Positions 42,287 through 53,268 are shown, counted from the stretch's first letter. The stretch: DNA of 64,000 nucleotides from Alkalibacillus aidingensis (GCF_014595945.1 NZ_JABXWU010000005.1:1-64000); one strand, 5' to 3'. Notes: generated by a model not told the origin, from the letters alone. Numbers and translations are program-made.

Positions 42287-43040
42287 GTTCAGGGCTCCCT
42301 TCCTCACCATATAAAATTTTAGTCATTTCAGGCGTATAATTGCCATTATCTTCGTGTATGAAAATAGGTGGTTCCACCTTCAATTCAGGATTCCCGTCTT
42401 TGGCAAATTCAATTAAAATGATATTCGCGTCTTTATGAAGTTTAGGGTAGACGAACTGAAGTCGCTTAACCTCTAAACGATGTTCCTTTGCGACTGTCAC
42501 AATTTCAGTCAATCGACTTGGTCGGTGGACCATTGACACTTTCCCACCTGATTTAACTAATTGACTACAAGCTTTTAATACATCATTTAAATCGCAGTAG
42601 ATTTCGTGCCTAGCGATTTTTAAATGTTCATTTTGATTCATTTTATCTGGGGCTGTTGTTTTAAAATAAGGGGGATTACATGTGATTACATCAAACTTTT
42701 GCTTAAAATAACTGGCCACCTCTCGCAAATCACCGTGAACCATCTCTATTTGTTCCTCTAACCCATTTAATTCAACATTCCGAACAGCCATATCATATAA
42801 TCGTTCCTGTAGTTCCACACCTACCATCTTTGCTTGCGACCGTTTAGAAAGGAATAGGGGGATCACACCATTACCGGTACACAAATCCAGTACTCTCCCA
42901 CGCTTAATTGGCAAATAAGTAAACTCAGACAGAAGGACAGCATCCACAGAAAATGAAAACACTGTTGGACTTTGAATAATTCTTCTTTTCCGATCAGCTA
43001 GTAAATAATCAATCCGTTCGTCACCTTTTAACTCCGTCAT
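42279..43040 (-). CDS. yabB: tRNA1(Val) (adenine37-N6)-methyltransferase-like protein (YabB/TrmN6)
   Basis: SAM-dependent methyltransferase of 253 residues. Motif I is VLDLCTGNGVIPLFL and the amino-methylase motif is ITCNPPYFK. The family includes E. coli TrmN6, which modifies A37 of tRNA-Val; the substrate in Bacillus is less certain. The ATG (MTELKGDERIDYL) has AAAGGA 9 bp upstream; a TTG 18 bp earlier overlaps that site. It begins about 105 bp after yabA. Confidence 0.92.
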   Translation of the reverse strand: MTELKGDERIDYLLADRKRRIIQSPTVFSFSVDAVLLSEFTYLPIKRGRVLDLCTGNGVIPLFLSKRSQAKMVGVELQERLYDMAVRNVELNGLEEQIEMVHGDLREVASYFKQKFDVITCNPPYFKTTAPDKMNQNEHLKIARHEIYCDLNDVLKACSQLVKSGGKVSMVHRPSRLTEIVTVAKEHRLEVKRLQFVYPKLHKDANIILIEFAKDGNPELKVEPPIFIHEDNGNYTPEMTKILYGEEGSPEHG

Positions 43041-43145
43041 CTTAGTTTGTCCTTTCAAGTATGATCAATAGTCATTTTCATTAAAACACATCCTTTGCTA
43101 CACATAAAACAGTAGCAAAGGATGTGATCAACCATACCTATATGA

Positions 43146-43481
43146 TTAGTTAAAAAACTTTAAACAAAACATACAATCTTCTTCAGCACGAGGAGTTCCA
43201 AAATAAACATGACAAATATGAAAACCTTCCTCATAAATTCGCGCTAAATTATCATATCCCTCTCCTACGCGCTTTGAATGCTGTTCATCATTCGCACCTT
43301 TTGAATCACCTTTATGTGTTAAGTCTTCTAAACGTTGATGTAAATGATGGTTTTCATGTGCTAGCTGATGATTTTCTTCCATTAGCTGAACGAGGTCGTT
43401 TTTCAATAATGAAAAATCCTTCTGTAAGTCTTCAAACTGCTTCTCTAAATTTGAAAAACGGTCTAAAACTTCTTTTTTATT
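43146..43481 (-). CDS. yabA: replication initiation control protein YabA
   Basis: Binds DnaA and DnaN to restrain re-initiation. The 111 residues comprise an N-terminal leucine-rich coiled coil ([20 protein letters not shown] and [20 protein letters not shown]) and a C-terminal zinc domain ([19 protein letters not shown]). It starts at GTG ([10 protein letters not shown]) with GAGGTGG 6 bp upstream; an ATG 18 bp before overlaps the ricT stop and the ribosome site. Confidence 0.95.
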   Translation of the reverse strand, partial: NKKEVLDRFSNLEKQFEDLQKDFSLLKNDLVQLMEENHQLAHENHHLHQRLEDLTHKGDSKGANDEQHSKRVGEGYDNLARIYEEGFHICHVYFGTPRAEEDCMFCLKFFN

Positions 43482-43498
43482 CACGAACACCCACCTCA

Positions 43499-44326
43499 TT
43501 ATTCTGTGGCTGGAACGGAAATCGCCCCTTCATCAATTAACTCATCTAAAGTATATTCAATCACACGTTCCATTTCAGATAATTCAACTTGTACTAATCG
43601 TTCTAACATATTTAAACCGACGACCTTACCAGAGCCACGAGCAGTTGATAAACTCTCTCCAATGTCCGGTAACTCTTGCTTAGCTTCTTCATACATATCA
43701 TTTTCATATTTCAAGCAACACATTAATCGGCCACATAAACCTGAGATTTTAGCTGGATTTAGCGATAGATTTTGGTCCTTAGCCATTTTAATTGAAACTG
43801 GTTCAAAATCACCTAAGAACGTTGAACAACATAGCATGCGACCACACGGACCAATTCCACCTAACATTTTAGCTTCATCACGTACACCAATTTGCCTTAG
43901 TTCGATACGTGTTTTAAACACCGCCGCTAAATCTTTAACTAAATGCCTGAAATCGACACGACCATCTGCAGTGAAATAAAAGATGATCTTATTTCGGTCA
44001 AATGTATACTCAGCATCAACTAGGTTCATATCTAATTGATGTTCTCCGATTTTTTCCACACAGACATCAAAGGCTTCTTCTGTCAGCTCGTTATTTTCAC
44101 TTACAGTTAGCTTATCCTTTTCATCCGCGATACGAATAACCTTCTTAAGTGGTAAAACGACATCTTCCTCATCCACTTGCTTATTAGGAATCACGACTTT
44201 ACCAAACTCAACTCCCCGAACAGTCTCAACAATAACATAATCCTCTGTTGTCAGCTGATCATCCCCGGGGTCAAAATAATATATTTTACCCGCTTTCTTA
44301 AAGCGAACACCAATAACCTCTAACAA
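43499..44326 (-). CDS. ricT: RicT, Y-complex subunit
   Basis: PSP1-domain protein (YaaT) that, with RicA and RicF, forms an Fe-S complex stimulating RNase Y mRNA processing and sporulation phosphorelay. The 275 residues contain [15 protein letters not shown], a cysteine-rich core ([12 protein letters not shown] and [13 protein letters not shown]) that provides cluster ligands, and a C-terminal PSP1 tail. It lies 6 bp from holB and next to yabA, as in B. subtilis. Confidence 0.96.
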   Translation of the reverse strand: MLEVIGVRFKKAGKIYYFDPGDDQLTTEDYVIVETVRGVEFGKVVIPNKQVDEEDVVLPLKKVIRIADEKDKLTVSENNELTEEAFDVCVEKIGEHQLDMNLVDAEYTFDRNKIIFYFTADGRVDFRHLVKDLAAVFKTRIELRQIGVRDEAKMLGGIGPCGRMLCCSTFLGDFEPVSIKMAKDQNLSLNPAKISGLCGRLMCCLKYENDMYEEAKQELPDIGESLSTARGSGKVVGLNMLERLVQVELSEMERVIEYTLDELIDEGAISVPATE

Positions 44327-44332
44327 TCTATA

Positions 44333-45322
44333 TCACCTCTGCAAATGAAGGACTAAATGTTCCATTGCAAGTGTATTGTGCACGTTGTAGGCTAGCCTGC
44401 GTTTGGTTTGTAATAACTCATAGACACATGTCTTCGCTTCACCCAGCGATAAAACATATTGATATTTCTCCAACCGACTATGTTGATCCGTTAATACAAC
44501 CATGTCCTTTCGATCTAAATGATATGAAATGATATCCTGATACCACAATAATAATAGATCGATTCCTAACTCTTGTTGGCTTCGCTCTTGAAAATGATTT
44601 AACCACACTTGATGGAGAAATAAATAGCCTTCTTCTTTAGGATTCATCACTCTATCTATTAATTGTATCACTATTCTTCTTGCTTCGGCAAACCAAGTAT
44701 TTCTATTCCACTCTATCGCCTGATTGAGGTCTAAATTTAACGCAGCAAATATATTAGCTGTCGATTCAGGAATCTCTTCAGAAATAAATTGATTAAAGAG
44801 GTGATCGTAAGTTAAAGACTGAAATTGAATTCGTTGACACCTCGAATTAATCGTATTAAGGATGGAACTCACATTATCTGTTAACAAGATAGCAATGGTA
44901 TCACGACTAGGTTCTTCCAGAAATTTGAGTAGACGGTTAGCCGCATTGACTGTCATTTTCTCAGCTTCAGATAAGATGTATACTTTTTGGTTAGACTCCA
45001 TACCCGTATATGTGAATTCTTTTTGTAGATATTCAATTTGGCCTTTTTTGATCGACTGGCCTTCTGGTTCAATCCAATGGACATCAGGATGATTACCTGA
45101 TTGTATTCGTTTGCAAGCACGACAGCTCTGACAAGGCTCACTCGTTTCTTGGTTCGCTTCACAAAAATATCGCATGGCAAATAAAAGACTGGCTTCTTTC
45201 TTGCCAGTCCCTTGTGGCCCATGAAATAAATACGCGTGAGCCATTCTATTCTTTTCAATGCTATTTTTCAGCATTCGTGTAGCTACTGGCTGTAATTTTT
45301 CTAACTCTACCCACGTCGTCAT
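44333..45322 (-). CDS. holB: DNA polymerase III subunit delta'
   Basis: Clamp-loader subunit. The 329 residues, if started at MTTWVELEKLQ, show a Walker-A-like GPQGTGKKEA and a four-cysteine zinc module (CEANQETSEPCQSCRACKRI). The LLKFLEEP and NTINSRCQRI arginine-finger (SRC) motifs follow. AGGA lies 8 bp before this ATG; a start nine codons earlier (45349) overlapping yaaR is possible. The C-terminal domain is less conserved, as usual. Confidence 0.93.
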   Translation of the reverse strand: MTTWVELEKLQPVATRMLKNSIEKNRMAHAYLFHGPQGTGKKEASLLFAMRYFCEANQETSEPCQSCRACKRIQSGNHPDVHWIEPEGQSIKKGQIEYLQKEFTYTGMESNQKVYILSEAEKMTVNAANRLLKFLEEPSRDTIAILLTDNVSSILNTINSRCQRIQFQSLTYDHLFNQFISEEIPESTANIFAALNLDLNQAIEWNRNTWFAEARRIVIQLIDRVMNPKEEGYLFLHQVWLNHFQERSQQELGIDLLLLWYQDIISYHLDRKDMVVLTDQHSRLEKYQYVLSLGEAKTCVYELLQTKRRLAYNVHNTLAMEHLVLHLQR

Positions 45323-45341
45323 ATCCATCATCCTGTCTTGA

Positions 45342-45782
45342 TTAGGCATATAAATTCATCAATAGTCCTTTAATCTCACCAATCACATTTAGTACATCAA
45401 TCGACTCTTTCTCTTGGTCAATCACATCATCTGTCAGTTGAATGAGTTTATCATCTATTTGTTTGACAAGAGTTAACGTACGGTTTCCACCGTCCATATC
45501 CCAGCTTCTTGACTGTTCAAGTTCTAATCCGTAATTAACTGCCTCTTGGATAAATTGACGTACCATTCGCTTATATTTTCCAAGATCTTGAAATGAACGG
45601 AACTTCGCTACCTTCTCACCTTGCTTCGTTAGATCATTAAGAAGACGGCTTAGTTCACTTTCTTTAAGCTTTTGCGTCTCTTGTCCAACAACCTTTTGGA
45701 ACGATGGCATTGAGCCAGGCTTCTTTACATTATTCTTTTGTGAGGCTTCTAATTGTGATCGTATATCCTGGCTAATCTTCAT
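45342..45782 (-). CDS. yaaR: YaaR family protein (DUF327)
   Basis: A 146-residue, mostly helical cytoplasmic protein (length equal to B. subtilis YaaR). Function unknown. The sequence QKVVGQETQKLKESELSRLL is a probable coiled segment. The ATG (MKISQDIRSQLE) has TTAGGAG 8 bp upstream. It sits between darA and holB, a conserved neighbourhood. Confidence 0.9.
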   Translation of the reverse strand: MKISQDIRSQLEASQKNNVKKPGSMPSFQKVVGQETQKLKESELSRLLNDLTKQGEKVAKFRSFQDLGKYKRMVRQFIQEAVNYGLELEQSRSWDMDGGNRTLTLVKQIDDKLIQLTDDVIDQEKESIDVLNVIGEIKGLLMNLYA

Positions 45783-45797
45783 ACCTAACACTCCTAA

Positions 45798-46148
<351 letters not shown>

Positions 46149-46215
46149 TTATCACCATAAAGGTGCATTTTCTACTATTATAACAAGTTGTCAGATTTTT
46201 TAGCACTCATTTTGT

Positions 46216-46842
46216 TTATTTTAAAAATCCTTTAATCGTTTTTTCACAAACTTGTTTAACATGACTTAGGTCTTGGTTAGCATCTATTGCTGTAATACGT
46301 TCCGGGAATCTCGTTTTTAGGTGCTTATAAGCTTCATAAACTTTCTGGTGAAAATCTAGTTTCTCTAAATCTAACCGGTTTTGCTCTCTTGATTGATTAT
46401 CGTGTATTCTCTCTAAACCAACTTGTGGATCTAACTCAAATAAAATAGTCAAATCAGGCATACGGTCTTCAATCGCAAATTGATTAATTTGAAAAACTTC
46501 ATCAACACCAATCCCTCTAGCATAGCCTTGATAAGCTAGACTACTATCGATAAAACGATCACATAGTACAATCTTACCTGCTTCTAATGCGGGAATCACT
46601 CGCTCAACTAAATGCTGTCTTCTAGCAGCTGCATACAGTAATGCTTCTGTTCGTCCATCCATGGCAGTATGTTTCGTATCAAGAATGATTTCACGAATTT
46701 TCTCCGCTATTTCAATTCCACCGGGTTCACGAGTAGTGATCACTTCGTACCCAGATAGCTCCATTTGATCTGCTATATATTTTAATACCGTTGTTTTTCC
46801 TGCACCTTCTACACCTTCAAAAGTAATAAATAATCCACTCAA
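46216..46842 (-). CDS. tmk: thymidylate kinase
   Basis: Phosphorylates dTMP to dTDP. The 208 residues contain the P-loop [15 protein letters not shown], the DR(Y/F/H) motif [14 protein letters not shown] and a TREPGG substrate motif. It is 15 bp from the decarboxylase gene, with which it is probably cotranscribed. Confidence 0.97.
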   Translation of the reverse strand: MSGLFITFEGVEGAGKTTVLKYIADQMELSGYEVITTREPGGIEIAEKIREIILDTKHTAMDGRTEALLYAAARRQHLVERVIPALEAGKIVLCDRFIDSSLAYQGYARGIGVDEVFQINQFAIEDRMPDLTILFELDPQVGLERIHDNQSREQNRLDLEKLDFHQKVYEAYKHLKTRFPERITAIDANQDLSHVKQVCEKTIKGFLK

Positions 46843-46857
46843 AACGTTAGCTCCTCT

Positions 46858-48297
46858 TCACTCTTCTTTATAAACAACCATTCCTTGTTTAAGTCGCTCT
46901 AGCATTCCTGAGTATTGAACATAATGATCCTTATGTAGTGAGTCCTTAATTAAAGTAATCACTTGTTCACTAATTCGTTCACCTTTTAATAAAACCGGAA
47001 TTCCTGGAGGATATGGGGTAATTGTTTCAGCTGCAACTCTTTCTATAGCTTGCTCCCAGTTAACCCACTCCGTTTCCAATTGACTTAAACCTTGATAAGA
47101 ATATGGAAGTCCTTGAATTGAACTGTTTTCCCATTTACTTTTATCTATTTTATCATCTTTTTTTAAAAAAGGTATGCTACTTTCTTCTTGAATAAGTTGT
47201 TTTAAATGGAGAATCAGATCTTGATTATCACCTAAACCATGAATTAAAAGTAGCTGATTATTATCTACCATCTCTGCATGAATGCCTATATGATAAAGGT
47301 GATGATACCATGCCCCCATATCCTTCGTATTAGAAGTAATCGTTATTTTTAAAGGGTCATCTACACCATAACGTATAGGTAAAACTTTTAATGATTCCAA
47401 TTGCTCAAAAAAACTTCTGACTTCTTCTACCTGTTTTAACGTACGGGTTTTCTGTTCTTCTGTAAAGGTGGCAATATAATTCCGAGCTAGATCTAAAGAA
47501 GCCATAATTGGGTATGAGGGACTGCTAGATTGAACCATCTGCAAATAATACTTAATTTGTGTTAAACTTACTCGACTAGACTGAACATGTAAATAGGAGC
47601 CCATCGTCATAGCTGGTAAGGTTTTATGAGCAGAATGAACAACTATATCAGCTCCACAATCAATTGCTGACTGAGGAAATGGTGATCCAAGAGCAAAGTG
47701 AGCCCCATGCGCCTCATCAACTAAAACAGGTAGATCATAGGTATGAACTTCTTCAATCACAGACATTAAATCATAAGTTGTTCCGTAATAATCTGGATAA
47801 GTTAAGATAACTGCTTGAACATCCGGGTGTTGTTTAATAGCTTGCTTTACTGTCTGAACGTTTAAATATGAATATCGAGACACCTCAGAATCGTATTCTG
47901 GAGTAATAAACACTGGCTTTGCACCACTGAGCTCAAGTGCGTGCATAATTGACTTATGACTATTTCGCTGGACTAACACCTTCTCACCCTGCTTGCAAAC
48001 ACTTAACACCATGGCAAGATTTCCTGAGGTTGATCCATTAACGAGAAAGAATGTTCGATCAACACCATAATAATGAGCGGCTAACTGTTCAGCTTTAAAA
48101 ATCGCATCTTCAGGTTGATGTAAATCATCTAAATAAGGAAGTTCCGTTAAATCATAAGCTAGTAGTTCCTTAAATGGCTCATTGTAGCCTTCTGGAAAAA
48201 CTTTACCACTTTTATGACCTGGAACATGAAATGATATCGGCTTCTTTCGAACGTGAGATTCCAAACGATCAAACAATGGAGTTTGGTATTGGTTCAT
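46858..48297 (-). CDS. yaaO: Orn/Lys/Arg decarboxylase family protein (YaaO-type)
   Basis: PLP fold-type I enzyme of 479 residues. The PLP-binding lysine is in VVHSAHKTLPAMTMGSYLHV; LVNGSTSGNLAM and VLVDEAHGAHF are further cofactor motifs. The C-terminal domain has ITPYPPGIPVLLKGE. Substrate cannot be told from sequence; B. subtilis relatives include the arginine decarboxylase SpeA and the uncharacterised YaaO. It heads the tmk-darA-yaaR-holB-ricT-yabA operon. Confidence 0.9.
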   Translation of the reverse strand: MNQYQTPLFDRLESHVRKKPISFHVPGHKSGKVFPEGYNEPFKELLAYDLTELPYLDDLHQPEDAIFKAEQLAAHYYGVDRTFFLVNGSTSGNLAMVLSVCKQGEKVLVQRNSHKSIMHALELSGAKPVFITPEYDSEVSRYSYLNVQTVKQAIKQHPDVQAVILTYPDYYGTTYDLMSVIEEVHTYDLPVLVDEAHGAHFALGSPFPQSAIDCGADIVVHSAHKTLPAMTMGSYLHVQSSRVSLTQIKYYLQMVQSSSPSYPIMASLDLARNYIATFTEEQKTRTLKQVEEVRSFFEQLESLKVLPIRYGVDDPLKITITSNTKDMGAWYHHLYHIGIHAEMVDNNQLLLIHGLGDNQDLILHLKQLIQEESSIPFLKKDDKIDKSKWENSSIQGLPYSYQGLSQLETEWVNWEQAIERVAAETITPYPPGIPVLLKGERISEQVITLIKDSLHKDHYVQYSGMLERLKQGMVVYKEE

Positions 48298-48395
48298 AAA
48301 CTTTCATCCTGACTAATAAATCTTTACTATTTTTATTGTACACATAAAAAAATACTTTGAACATGTTATATTAAAGGTAAGCAATTTTTAAAAAT

Positions 48396-48410
48396 TGATA
48401 ATGATTACCA
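48396..48410. promoter_or_regulatory. Fur-box-like palindrome upstream of murB
   Basis: TGATAAT-G-ATTACCA matches the Bacillus Fur 7-1-7 box (TGATAATNATTATCA) at 14 of 15 positions. It lies 85 bp before murB, overlapping a possible promoter region (a TAAAAT at 48423 onwards). Related PerR and Zur boxes fit less well. The region is AT-rich, so chance is not excluded. Confidence 0.4.
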
Positions 48411-48494
48411 ATAAAAAGTGATAAAATAGTATGTACCATTTAGGCACATATTTATAATTTAACTCTAAGATAAATATTAGAGGTGATATGAATC

Positions 48495-49421
48495 ATGTTA
48501 AATAACCAATCGATTCACCATAAACTAAGTGAAATATTATTACAAGAAAACATATTGGTCGATGAACCGTTAAACAACCACACTTATACAAAGTTAGGTG
48601 GGCAGGCTGATTTCTTTGTTACACCTACTACTTATGAAGCCGTCCAACAAGTTGTTAAGTTAGCCAATGAGCTAGAATTACCTTTCACCCTTCTTGGTAA
48701 CGGATCAAATTTAATTGTTAAAGATGGTGGCGTACGAGGAATCGTCCTTAGCTTAAAAAAACTCGATCAAATTACCACAGAAGGTAACGAGATGATAGCA
48801 CAAAGTGGAGCGCGAATTATTGATGCGTCAAGAAAAGCGCTAGATGAAGAACTAACGGGATTAGAATTTGCATGTGGAATTCCAGGAACTGTTGGTGGAG
48901 CCCTATTTATGAATGCAGGCGCTTATGGTGGTGAAATTAAAGACGCCCTTAAAGAAGCGGTTGTCGTTGATCGCCAGGGTAATTTATTAACCCTACCAGC
49001 TGATGCCTTTGATTTACAATATCGACATAGTAATATACCTGAAAAAGGCTATATCGTTTTAGAAGCTTTGTTTGAACTAAAACCTGGAAATTATCAGAAT
49101 ATTAAAGACGTTATGGATGATTTAACTTATAAACGGGAATCAAAGCAACCATTAGAATACCCTTCTTGTGGCAGCGTCTTTAAACGACCACCTGGCTATT
49201 TTGCTGGTAAATTGATTCAGGACAGTGGCCTTCAAGGTAAAGGAGTCGGTGGAGCAGAGGTTTCCACTAAGCATGCCGGCTTTATTGTTAACAAAAACAA
49301 TGCCACCGCAACTGAATATATAAAATCAATCGAAATGGTCCAAAAAACCGTCAAAGAGAAGTTTGGCGTTGACTTAGAACGTGAAGTAAGAATTATTGGT
49401 GAAGATCCAAATAAAGATTAA
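48495..49421 (+). CDS. murB: UDP-N-acetylenolpyruvoylglucosamine reductase (type II MurB)
   Basis: FAD enzyme that makes UDP-MurNAc. The 308 residues have the FAD-binding segment [47 protein letters not shown], and SCGSVFKRP with the catalytic serine. The start has GAGGTGAT upstream. In B. subtilis murB lies in the spoVE-murG-murB-divIB cluster; here it stands alone on the plus strand between yaaO and csfB, where B. subtilis has xpaC-yaaN, and has its own terminator. Confidence 0.96.
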   Translation: MLNNQSIHHKLSEILLQENILVDEPLNNHTYTKLGGQADFFVTPTTYEAVQQVVKLANELELPFTLLGNGSNLIVKDGGVRGIVLSLKKLDQITTEGNEMIAQSGARIIDASRKALDEELTGLEFACGIPGTVGGALFMNAGAYGGEIKDALKEAVVVDRQGNLLTLPADAFDLQYRHSNIPEKGYIVLEALFELKPGNYQNIKDVMDDLTYKRESKQPLEYPSCGSVFKRPPGYFAGKLIQDSGLQGKGVGGAEVSTKHAGFIVNKNNATATEYIKSIEMVQKTVKEKFGVDLEREVRIIGEDPNKD

Positions 49422-49424
49422 ATG

Positions 49425-49458
49425 TAAAAAAGGAAGCTAGCGTTTAGCTTCCTTTTTC
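49425..49458 (+). terminator. murB intrinsic terminator
   Basis: AGGAAGCTA-GCGT-TTAGCTTCCT followed by TTTTCAT; the A-run on the other side makes it usable by csfB too. Confidence 0.85.
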
Positions 49459-49501
49459 ATATTTATAATATAAGGGGAGGTTATCTAGTTAATATATGAA
49501 T

Positions 49502-49693
49502 CTAATTCACTTGATCTTGTAAACACTTTGACTTCATCCGATCAATGTAAAACTGATACATTTCATCCTCAGGGTCCGTCTTAAGCATTTCCTTCTCACA
49601 GCTTGTACAAATAAAACTAACAAATAAATTAATTCCTTCTTGTTTCCATTCATCGCAAATCTGACAACGTTTCATAGATTGTTGGTCCATCAT
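49502..49693 (-). CDS. csfB: anti-sigma-G factor Gin (CsfB)
   Basis: A 63-residue zinc protein that inhibits sigma-G (and sigma-E) until the right stage. Two CXXC pairs (CQIC and CTSC) and FVSFICTSCEKEM match Gin. The start could be either of the first two ATG codons. It is sigma-F controlled in B. subtilis; no promoter was resolved. It is convergent with murB. Confidence 0.9.
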   Translation of the reverse strand: MMDQQSMKRCQICDEWKQEGINLFVSFICTSCEKEMLKTDPEDEMYQFYIDRMKSKCLQDQVN

Positions 49694-49787
49694 TTCCCCA
49701 CCTCCATAATCTAGTGTGGGCAGATTGATAGATTCTTATACATATAAAAATCATCTTTTTTAAAGTAACGCTGAATTTGATAGGCAA

Positions 49788-49818
49788 ATAAAAAGAGATG
49801 CTTTCCTGAGCATCCCTC
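49788..49818 (-). terminator. bofA intrinsic terminator
   Basis: Minus strand GAGGGATGCT-CAGGAA-AGCATCTC followed by TTTTTATTT. Confidence 0.85.
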
Positions 49819-49827
49819 TCACTTTAC

Positions 49828-50097
49828 TTATGGTAAGACTAGAAAATGGATCGCAACTAATGCCCCCACTCCAAATATTCCAAGAAAACCTGCAATTAAT
49901 GAAGTAAATAAATTAATTGGAATGTGTAAGCCAAACATTGATCCAAATACGTTGGCAAAAAAGATAAACAACGCACCAATGATGACCCTTAGCACACCTT
50001 TTGAAACCCATTGCATAAATTTAAGAGGTGGCCCAAAGAACAGTAACAATACGACCAAGGCTAAAAAAGCTAAAGTTATAACTATTGGATCCATCAT
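49828..50097 (-). CDS. bofA: pro-sigma-K processing inhibitor BofA
   Basis: An 89-residue membrane protein that, with SpoIVFA, blocks the SpoIVFB protease until engulfment signals arrive. Two hydrophobic segments (about 6-24 and 34-88 partly re-entrant) and the C-terminal INLFTSLIAGFLGIFGVGAL match the family. The yaaL gene between recR and bofA in B. subtilis is absent; the 70-bp gap has no gene. Confidence 0.93.
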   Translation of the reverse strand: MMDPIVITLAFLALVVLLLFFGPPLKFMQWVSKGVLRVIIGALFIFFANVFGSMFGLHIPINLFTSLIAGFLGIFGVGALVAIHFLVLP

Positions 50098-50170
50098 CGA
50101 ACTCCTTTCGCTTGTCCTACTAATACGCTATGATAGTTGCCTATCTAGTAGAACAAAAAAAGAAATTCTT

Positions 50171-50767
50171 TTATAAATCACGCCGTCCTTCCAGCGCTTT
50201 TGATAAGGTAACCTCATCTGCATATTCCAGATCGCCGCCCACTGGTAGTCCGTGAGCAATTCGTGTAATCCGAATACCTGATGGCTTAACGAGCCTGGAG
50301 ATATACATGGCTGTAGCTTCGCCTTCGACATTAGGATTTGTTGCTAAAATTAATTCCTCAACTTCTTCATCTTTTAATCGTTCAATTAAGGATGATACAT
50401 TTATATCTTCAGGTCCAATACCTTCCATCGGGGAAATGGTTCCATGTAGGACATGGTATTTACCACGGAAATCTTTCATCTTCTCCATAGCAATCACATC
50501 TTTAGGGTCTTGAACCACACAAATAATAGATTGATCTCGTTCCTTATCCCCACAAATACTACATGGATCTTGATCGGTAATATGTCCACAAACTGTGCAG
50601 TGAGTTAATTCACGTTTAGCGTTAACTAGTGATTTGGCAAAGTCCAAAACATCGTCTTCTTTCATATCTAATACAAAAAAAGCCAGGCGAGCGGCTGTTT
50701 TTGGACCTATGCCTGGCAGCTTTGTAAAGCTATCAATTAGTTTTGTAATCGGTTCAGGGTAATACAT
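50171..50767 (-). CDS. recR: recombination mediator RecR
   Basis: RecF-pathway repair protein of 198 residues. It has an N-terminal helix-hairpin-helix ([17 protein letters not shown]), a C4 zinc motif ([16 protein letters not shown]) and a Toprim domain ([29 protein letters not shown]). It is 13 bp from ebfC, the standard dnaX-ebfC-recR cluster. Confidence 0.98.
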   Translation of the reverse strand: MYYPEPITKLIDSFTKLPGIGPKTAARLAFFVLDMKEDDVLDFAKSLVNAKRELTHCTVCGHITDQDPCSICGDKERDQSIICVVQDPKDVIAMEKMKDFRGKYHVLHGTISPMEGIGPEDINVSSLIERLKDEEVEELILATNPNVEGEATAMYISRLVKPSGIRITRIAHGLPVGGDLEYADEVTLSKALEGRRDL

Positions 50768-50780
50768 ATGTTGATGCCTC

Positions 50781-51101
50781 CTAGAACATTCCTGGCATAT
50801 TCATACCTTTCGTAAACTGTCCCATTTTTTCATTAGTTGTATCATCTACTTGCTTTAACACATCATTAGTAGCAGCAATAATTAAATCTTGTAGCATCTC
50901 GACATCATCTGGGTCGACAACTTCTTCATTGATTTCAATATCAGTTATTTCCTTTTTTCCGTTTGCGATGATTTTAACCATTCCACCACCTGCTGTTGCT
51001 TCAAACGTCATCTCATGGAGTTCATCTTGTGCTTTCATCATTTTCTTTTGCATCTTCTGCATTTGTTTCATCATATTATTCATATTGCCCATCCCTTTCA
51101 T
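50781..51101 (-). CDS. ebfC: YbaB/EbfC nucleoid-associated protein
   Basis: A 106-residue DNA-binding dimer (YaaK). The methionine-rich N-terminus [20 protein letters not shown] and the core [19 protein letters not shown] are typical. The ATG at 51101 is chosen because AAGGAGG is 9 bp upstream; the ATG three codons earlier touches that site. It follows dnaX by 14 bp. Confidence 0.95.
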   Translation of the reverse strand: MKGMGNMNNMMKQMQKMQKKMMKAQDELHEMTFEATAGGGMVKIIANGKKEITDIEINEEVVDPDDVEMLQDLIIAATNDVLKQVDDTTNEKMGQFTKGMNMPGMF

Positions 51102-51115
51102 ATCTAACATCCTCC

Positions 51116-52840
51116 TTAAGATTCTTTAACTTCTACAAGCTCGTCTCCTACTAATTTTTTAGCTTCTAAGACGAGGTCTTCATCTTCCTCTACACCCTCT
51201 GGTGCCTCATCCGTTTGACTTTCAGGTGATTCTTCTTGTGACTGATGACTGAGGAAGTCTTCTCTAATCGATTGCCACTCATCTTCAGGAATTGGAATCA
51301 TCGTTAATCTCTTACCAAGGAACTCTGCTAACGCAGCCTCAACCATTTCTTGATTTTCTTGGATTAATGAACAATGAATTTCATATTTAAAAGCCAAGAT
51401 TAACGATTGAGAAGATGCTGCTTTAGGCTGGCTATTAACTAGTTTAGCATGTGCAGGTGGACTTGTCTTTTTTAGTCCTTCCATAAACTTCGCCCAATTA
51501 GTCTTCACTGTTTGAATATCTTCCTTAGTAGCAGCAGATAAGGTTTGCCGGACCTTCTCGTAAGGTATCTTATAATTATTTTGCTTAGATGGTGTCTTCT
51601 TTTTTTCTCGATTAGGTGGTTGTTCAACCTGCTCAGATGATCTATTAGATTGTTTTAACTCATTTAATTCTTTTTGTAAATCGGCAATTTGTTGCAATAG
51701 TTCTGGAGAAGCAGTGGTTGTTTGATCACTTTGTATGGCTTTATTTGTTACGATCTCTTGAATATTTAATAGCGCTACTTCCACTAAAATTTTGGGGCTA
51801 TTTGTCCATTTAATATCTTGTTGTGTTTGGTTTAAAATTGCGATTGCTTCTTCAAGCCACTCAGTTGATAACTGCTGACTAACTTGTTCAAATTGCTCAT
51901 TTGGAATTGCCCTGACTAATGCTTCTTCCATATTATCAGCACTATTAAACATGTAAAGGTCGCGCATAAAATGGATGAAATCAAATACGAAACGACTTGG
52001 GTCTTTCCCTTCTTGCATCATGTCATCTAATAATGAAAGGGCTTTTTTCCCGTCTTTATTGACTAAGGATTCAACCATTAAAAGCAACTGTTCTTGAGCA
52101 ATTGATCCTGTTACTGCTAAGACATCTTGCATATGAATTTGACCATCTTCACTATATGCGATCGCCTGATCTAATATACTAAGTGCATCTCGCATACCAC
52201 CTTCTGCCGACAGACCTACATGGGTCATAGCATGCTCTTCATAACCAATACCTTCTTCATCTAATATTCGTTTAAGTCTTTCAACTATAGCTTGTTGTGA
52301 TATACGTTTAAAATCAAATCGTTGGCAACGAGAGATAATGGTTAGTGGAATTTTGTGTGGCTCTGTTGTTGCTAAAATAAAAATAACATGTGCTGGTGGT
52401 TCTTCTAATGTTTTTAGTAATGCGTTAAAAGCACCAGTTGATAGCATATGAACTTCGTCAATAATGTAAACTTTATAATCGACTGAGCTTGGCGCATACT
52501 TAACTTTATCACGAATTTCACGAATATCATCCACACCGTTATTTGAAGCTGCATCAATTTCAATAATATCGGAAATGGATCCATCCTGAATTCCTCGACA
52601 AGCATGACACTCACCACATGGTTCTTTAACAGGGGCCTTCTCACAATTGATTGCTTTAGCAAATATCTTTGCTGCACTTGTCTTACCAGTTCCTCTAGGT
52701 CCTGTAAATAAATAAGCATGAGCTACCTTCGACTGTTCAATTGCATTTTGTAAAGTTCTAGTGATATGTACCTGGCCAACAACATCTTGAAACTGCTGTG
52801 GTCGCCAAACACGATACAAAGCTTGATACGCCATGGACAT
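51116..52840 (-). CDS. dnaX: DNA polymerase III gamma/tau subunit
   Basis: Clamp-loader ATPase. The 574 residues contain Walker [13 protein letters not shown] (about 45-56), a C4 zinc module ([16 protein letters not shown]), Walker B IIDEVHML and [21 protein letters not shown], and an SRC arginine finger. The C-terminal tau region has a Q/E-rich linker and an acidic tail ([20 protein letters not shown]). No frameshift slip site for a separate gamma was evident. Confidence 0.97.
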   Translation of the reverse strand: MSMAYQALYRVWRPQQFQDVVGQVHITRTLQNAIEQSKVAHAYLFTGPRGTGKTSAAKIFAKAINCEKAPVKEPCGECHACRGIQDGSISDIIEIDAASNNGVDDIREIRDKVKYAPSSVDYKVYIIDEVHMLSTGAFNALLKTLEEPPAHVIFILATTEPHKIPLTIISRCQRFDFKRISQQAIVERLKRILDEEGIGYEEHAMTHVGLSAEGGMRDALSILDQAIAYSEDGQIHMQDVLAVTGSIAQEQLLLMVESLVNKDGKKALSLLDDMMQEGKDPSRFVFDFIHFMRDLYMFNSADNMEEALVRAIPNEQFEQVSQQLSTEWLEEAIAILNQTQQDIKWTNSPKILVEVALLNIQEIVTNKAIQSDQTTTASPELLQQIADLQKELNELKQSNRSSEQVEQPPNREKKKTPSKQNNYKIPYEKVRQTLSAATKEDIQTVKTNWAKFMEGLKKTSPPAHAKLVNSQPKAASSQSLILAFKYEIHCSLIQENQEMVEAALAEFLGKRLTMIPIPEDEWQSIREDFLSHQSQEESPESQTDEAPEGVEEDEDLVLEAKKLVGDELVEVKES

Positions 52841-52942
52841 AATCTCCTTTTAGTTCTCTTTTTCATTATAACCGATACGAATAAGACATTTCAAAATGAA
52901 TGAAGAGAATTCGCTCATAAATAGCTGCCTTCCTTAATGACG

Positions 52943-52973
52943 AAAAAACTCACCTGCTAAGATACAGGTGAGT
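52943..52973 (-). terminator. SRP RNA terminator
   Basis: Minus strand ACTCACCTG-TATCTTAG-CAGGTGAGT followed by TTTTTTCG. Confidence 0.9.
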
Positions 52974-52988
52974 GTTGATTATCTGAGT

Positions 52989-53268
52989 ATGTACGCCGTG
53001 CACCCGTCTTTGATAAAGTAACCCATAAGCGTTACGCAAGATCCTAGCTCGGTCCAGGTAACCCTGCGACACACGAGAATGACCGCTTACTGCTGCTTCC
53101 TTCCGGACCTGACAGGATTCACGGGTTCTCGTTGCACAGGACCCAAACGTCAACACTATTCACTTACGGCAGACCTTAAAATTACTTTACCTCAGACGGG
53201 AATTCAGCCCCACTATAGCGGATTGTGGGTAACAGGGCACCGCTACCTCCCCACCTAGCACGGCAAGT
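52989..53268 (-). ncRNA. ffs: signal recognition particle RNA, large Bacillus type (scRNA)
   Basis: The minus strand shows the Alu-domain start (CTTGCCGTGCTAGGTGGGGA), the S-domain tip with the Ffh-binding core GTCAGGTCCGGAAGGAAGCAGCA, and the 3' Alu strand (GGGTTACCTGGACCGAGCTAGG). At about 280 nt it is the long form with an Alu domain, as in B. subtilis (271 nt). Ends are estimated. It sits between tadA and dnaX, the conserved place. Confidence 0.95.
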
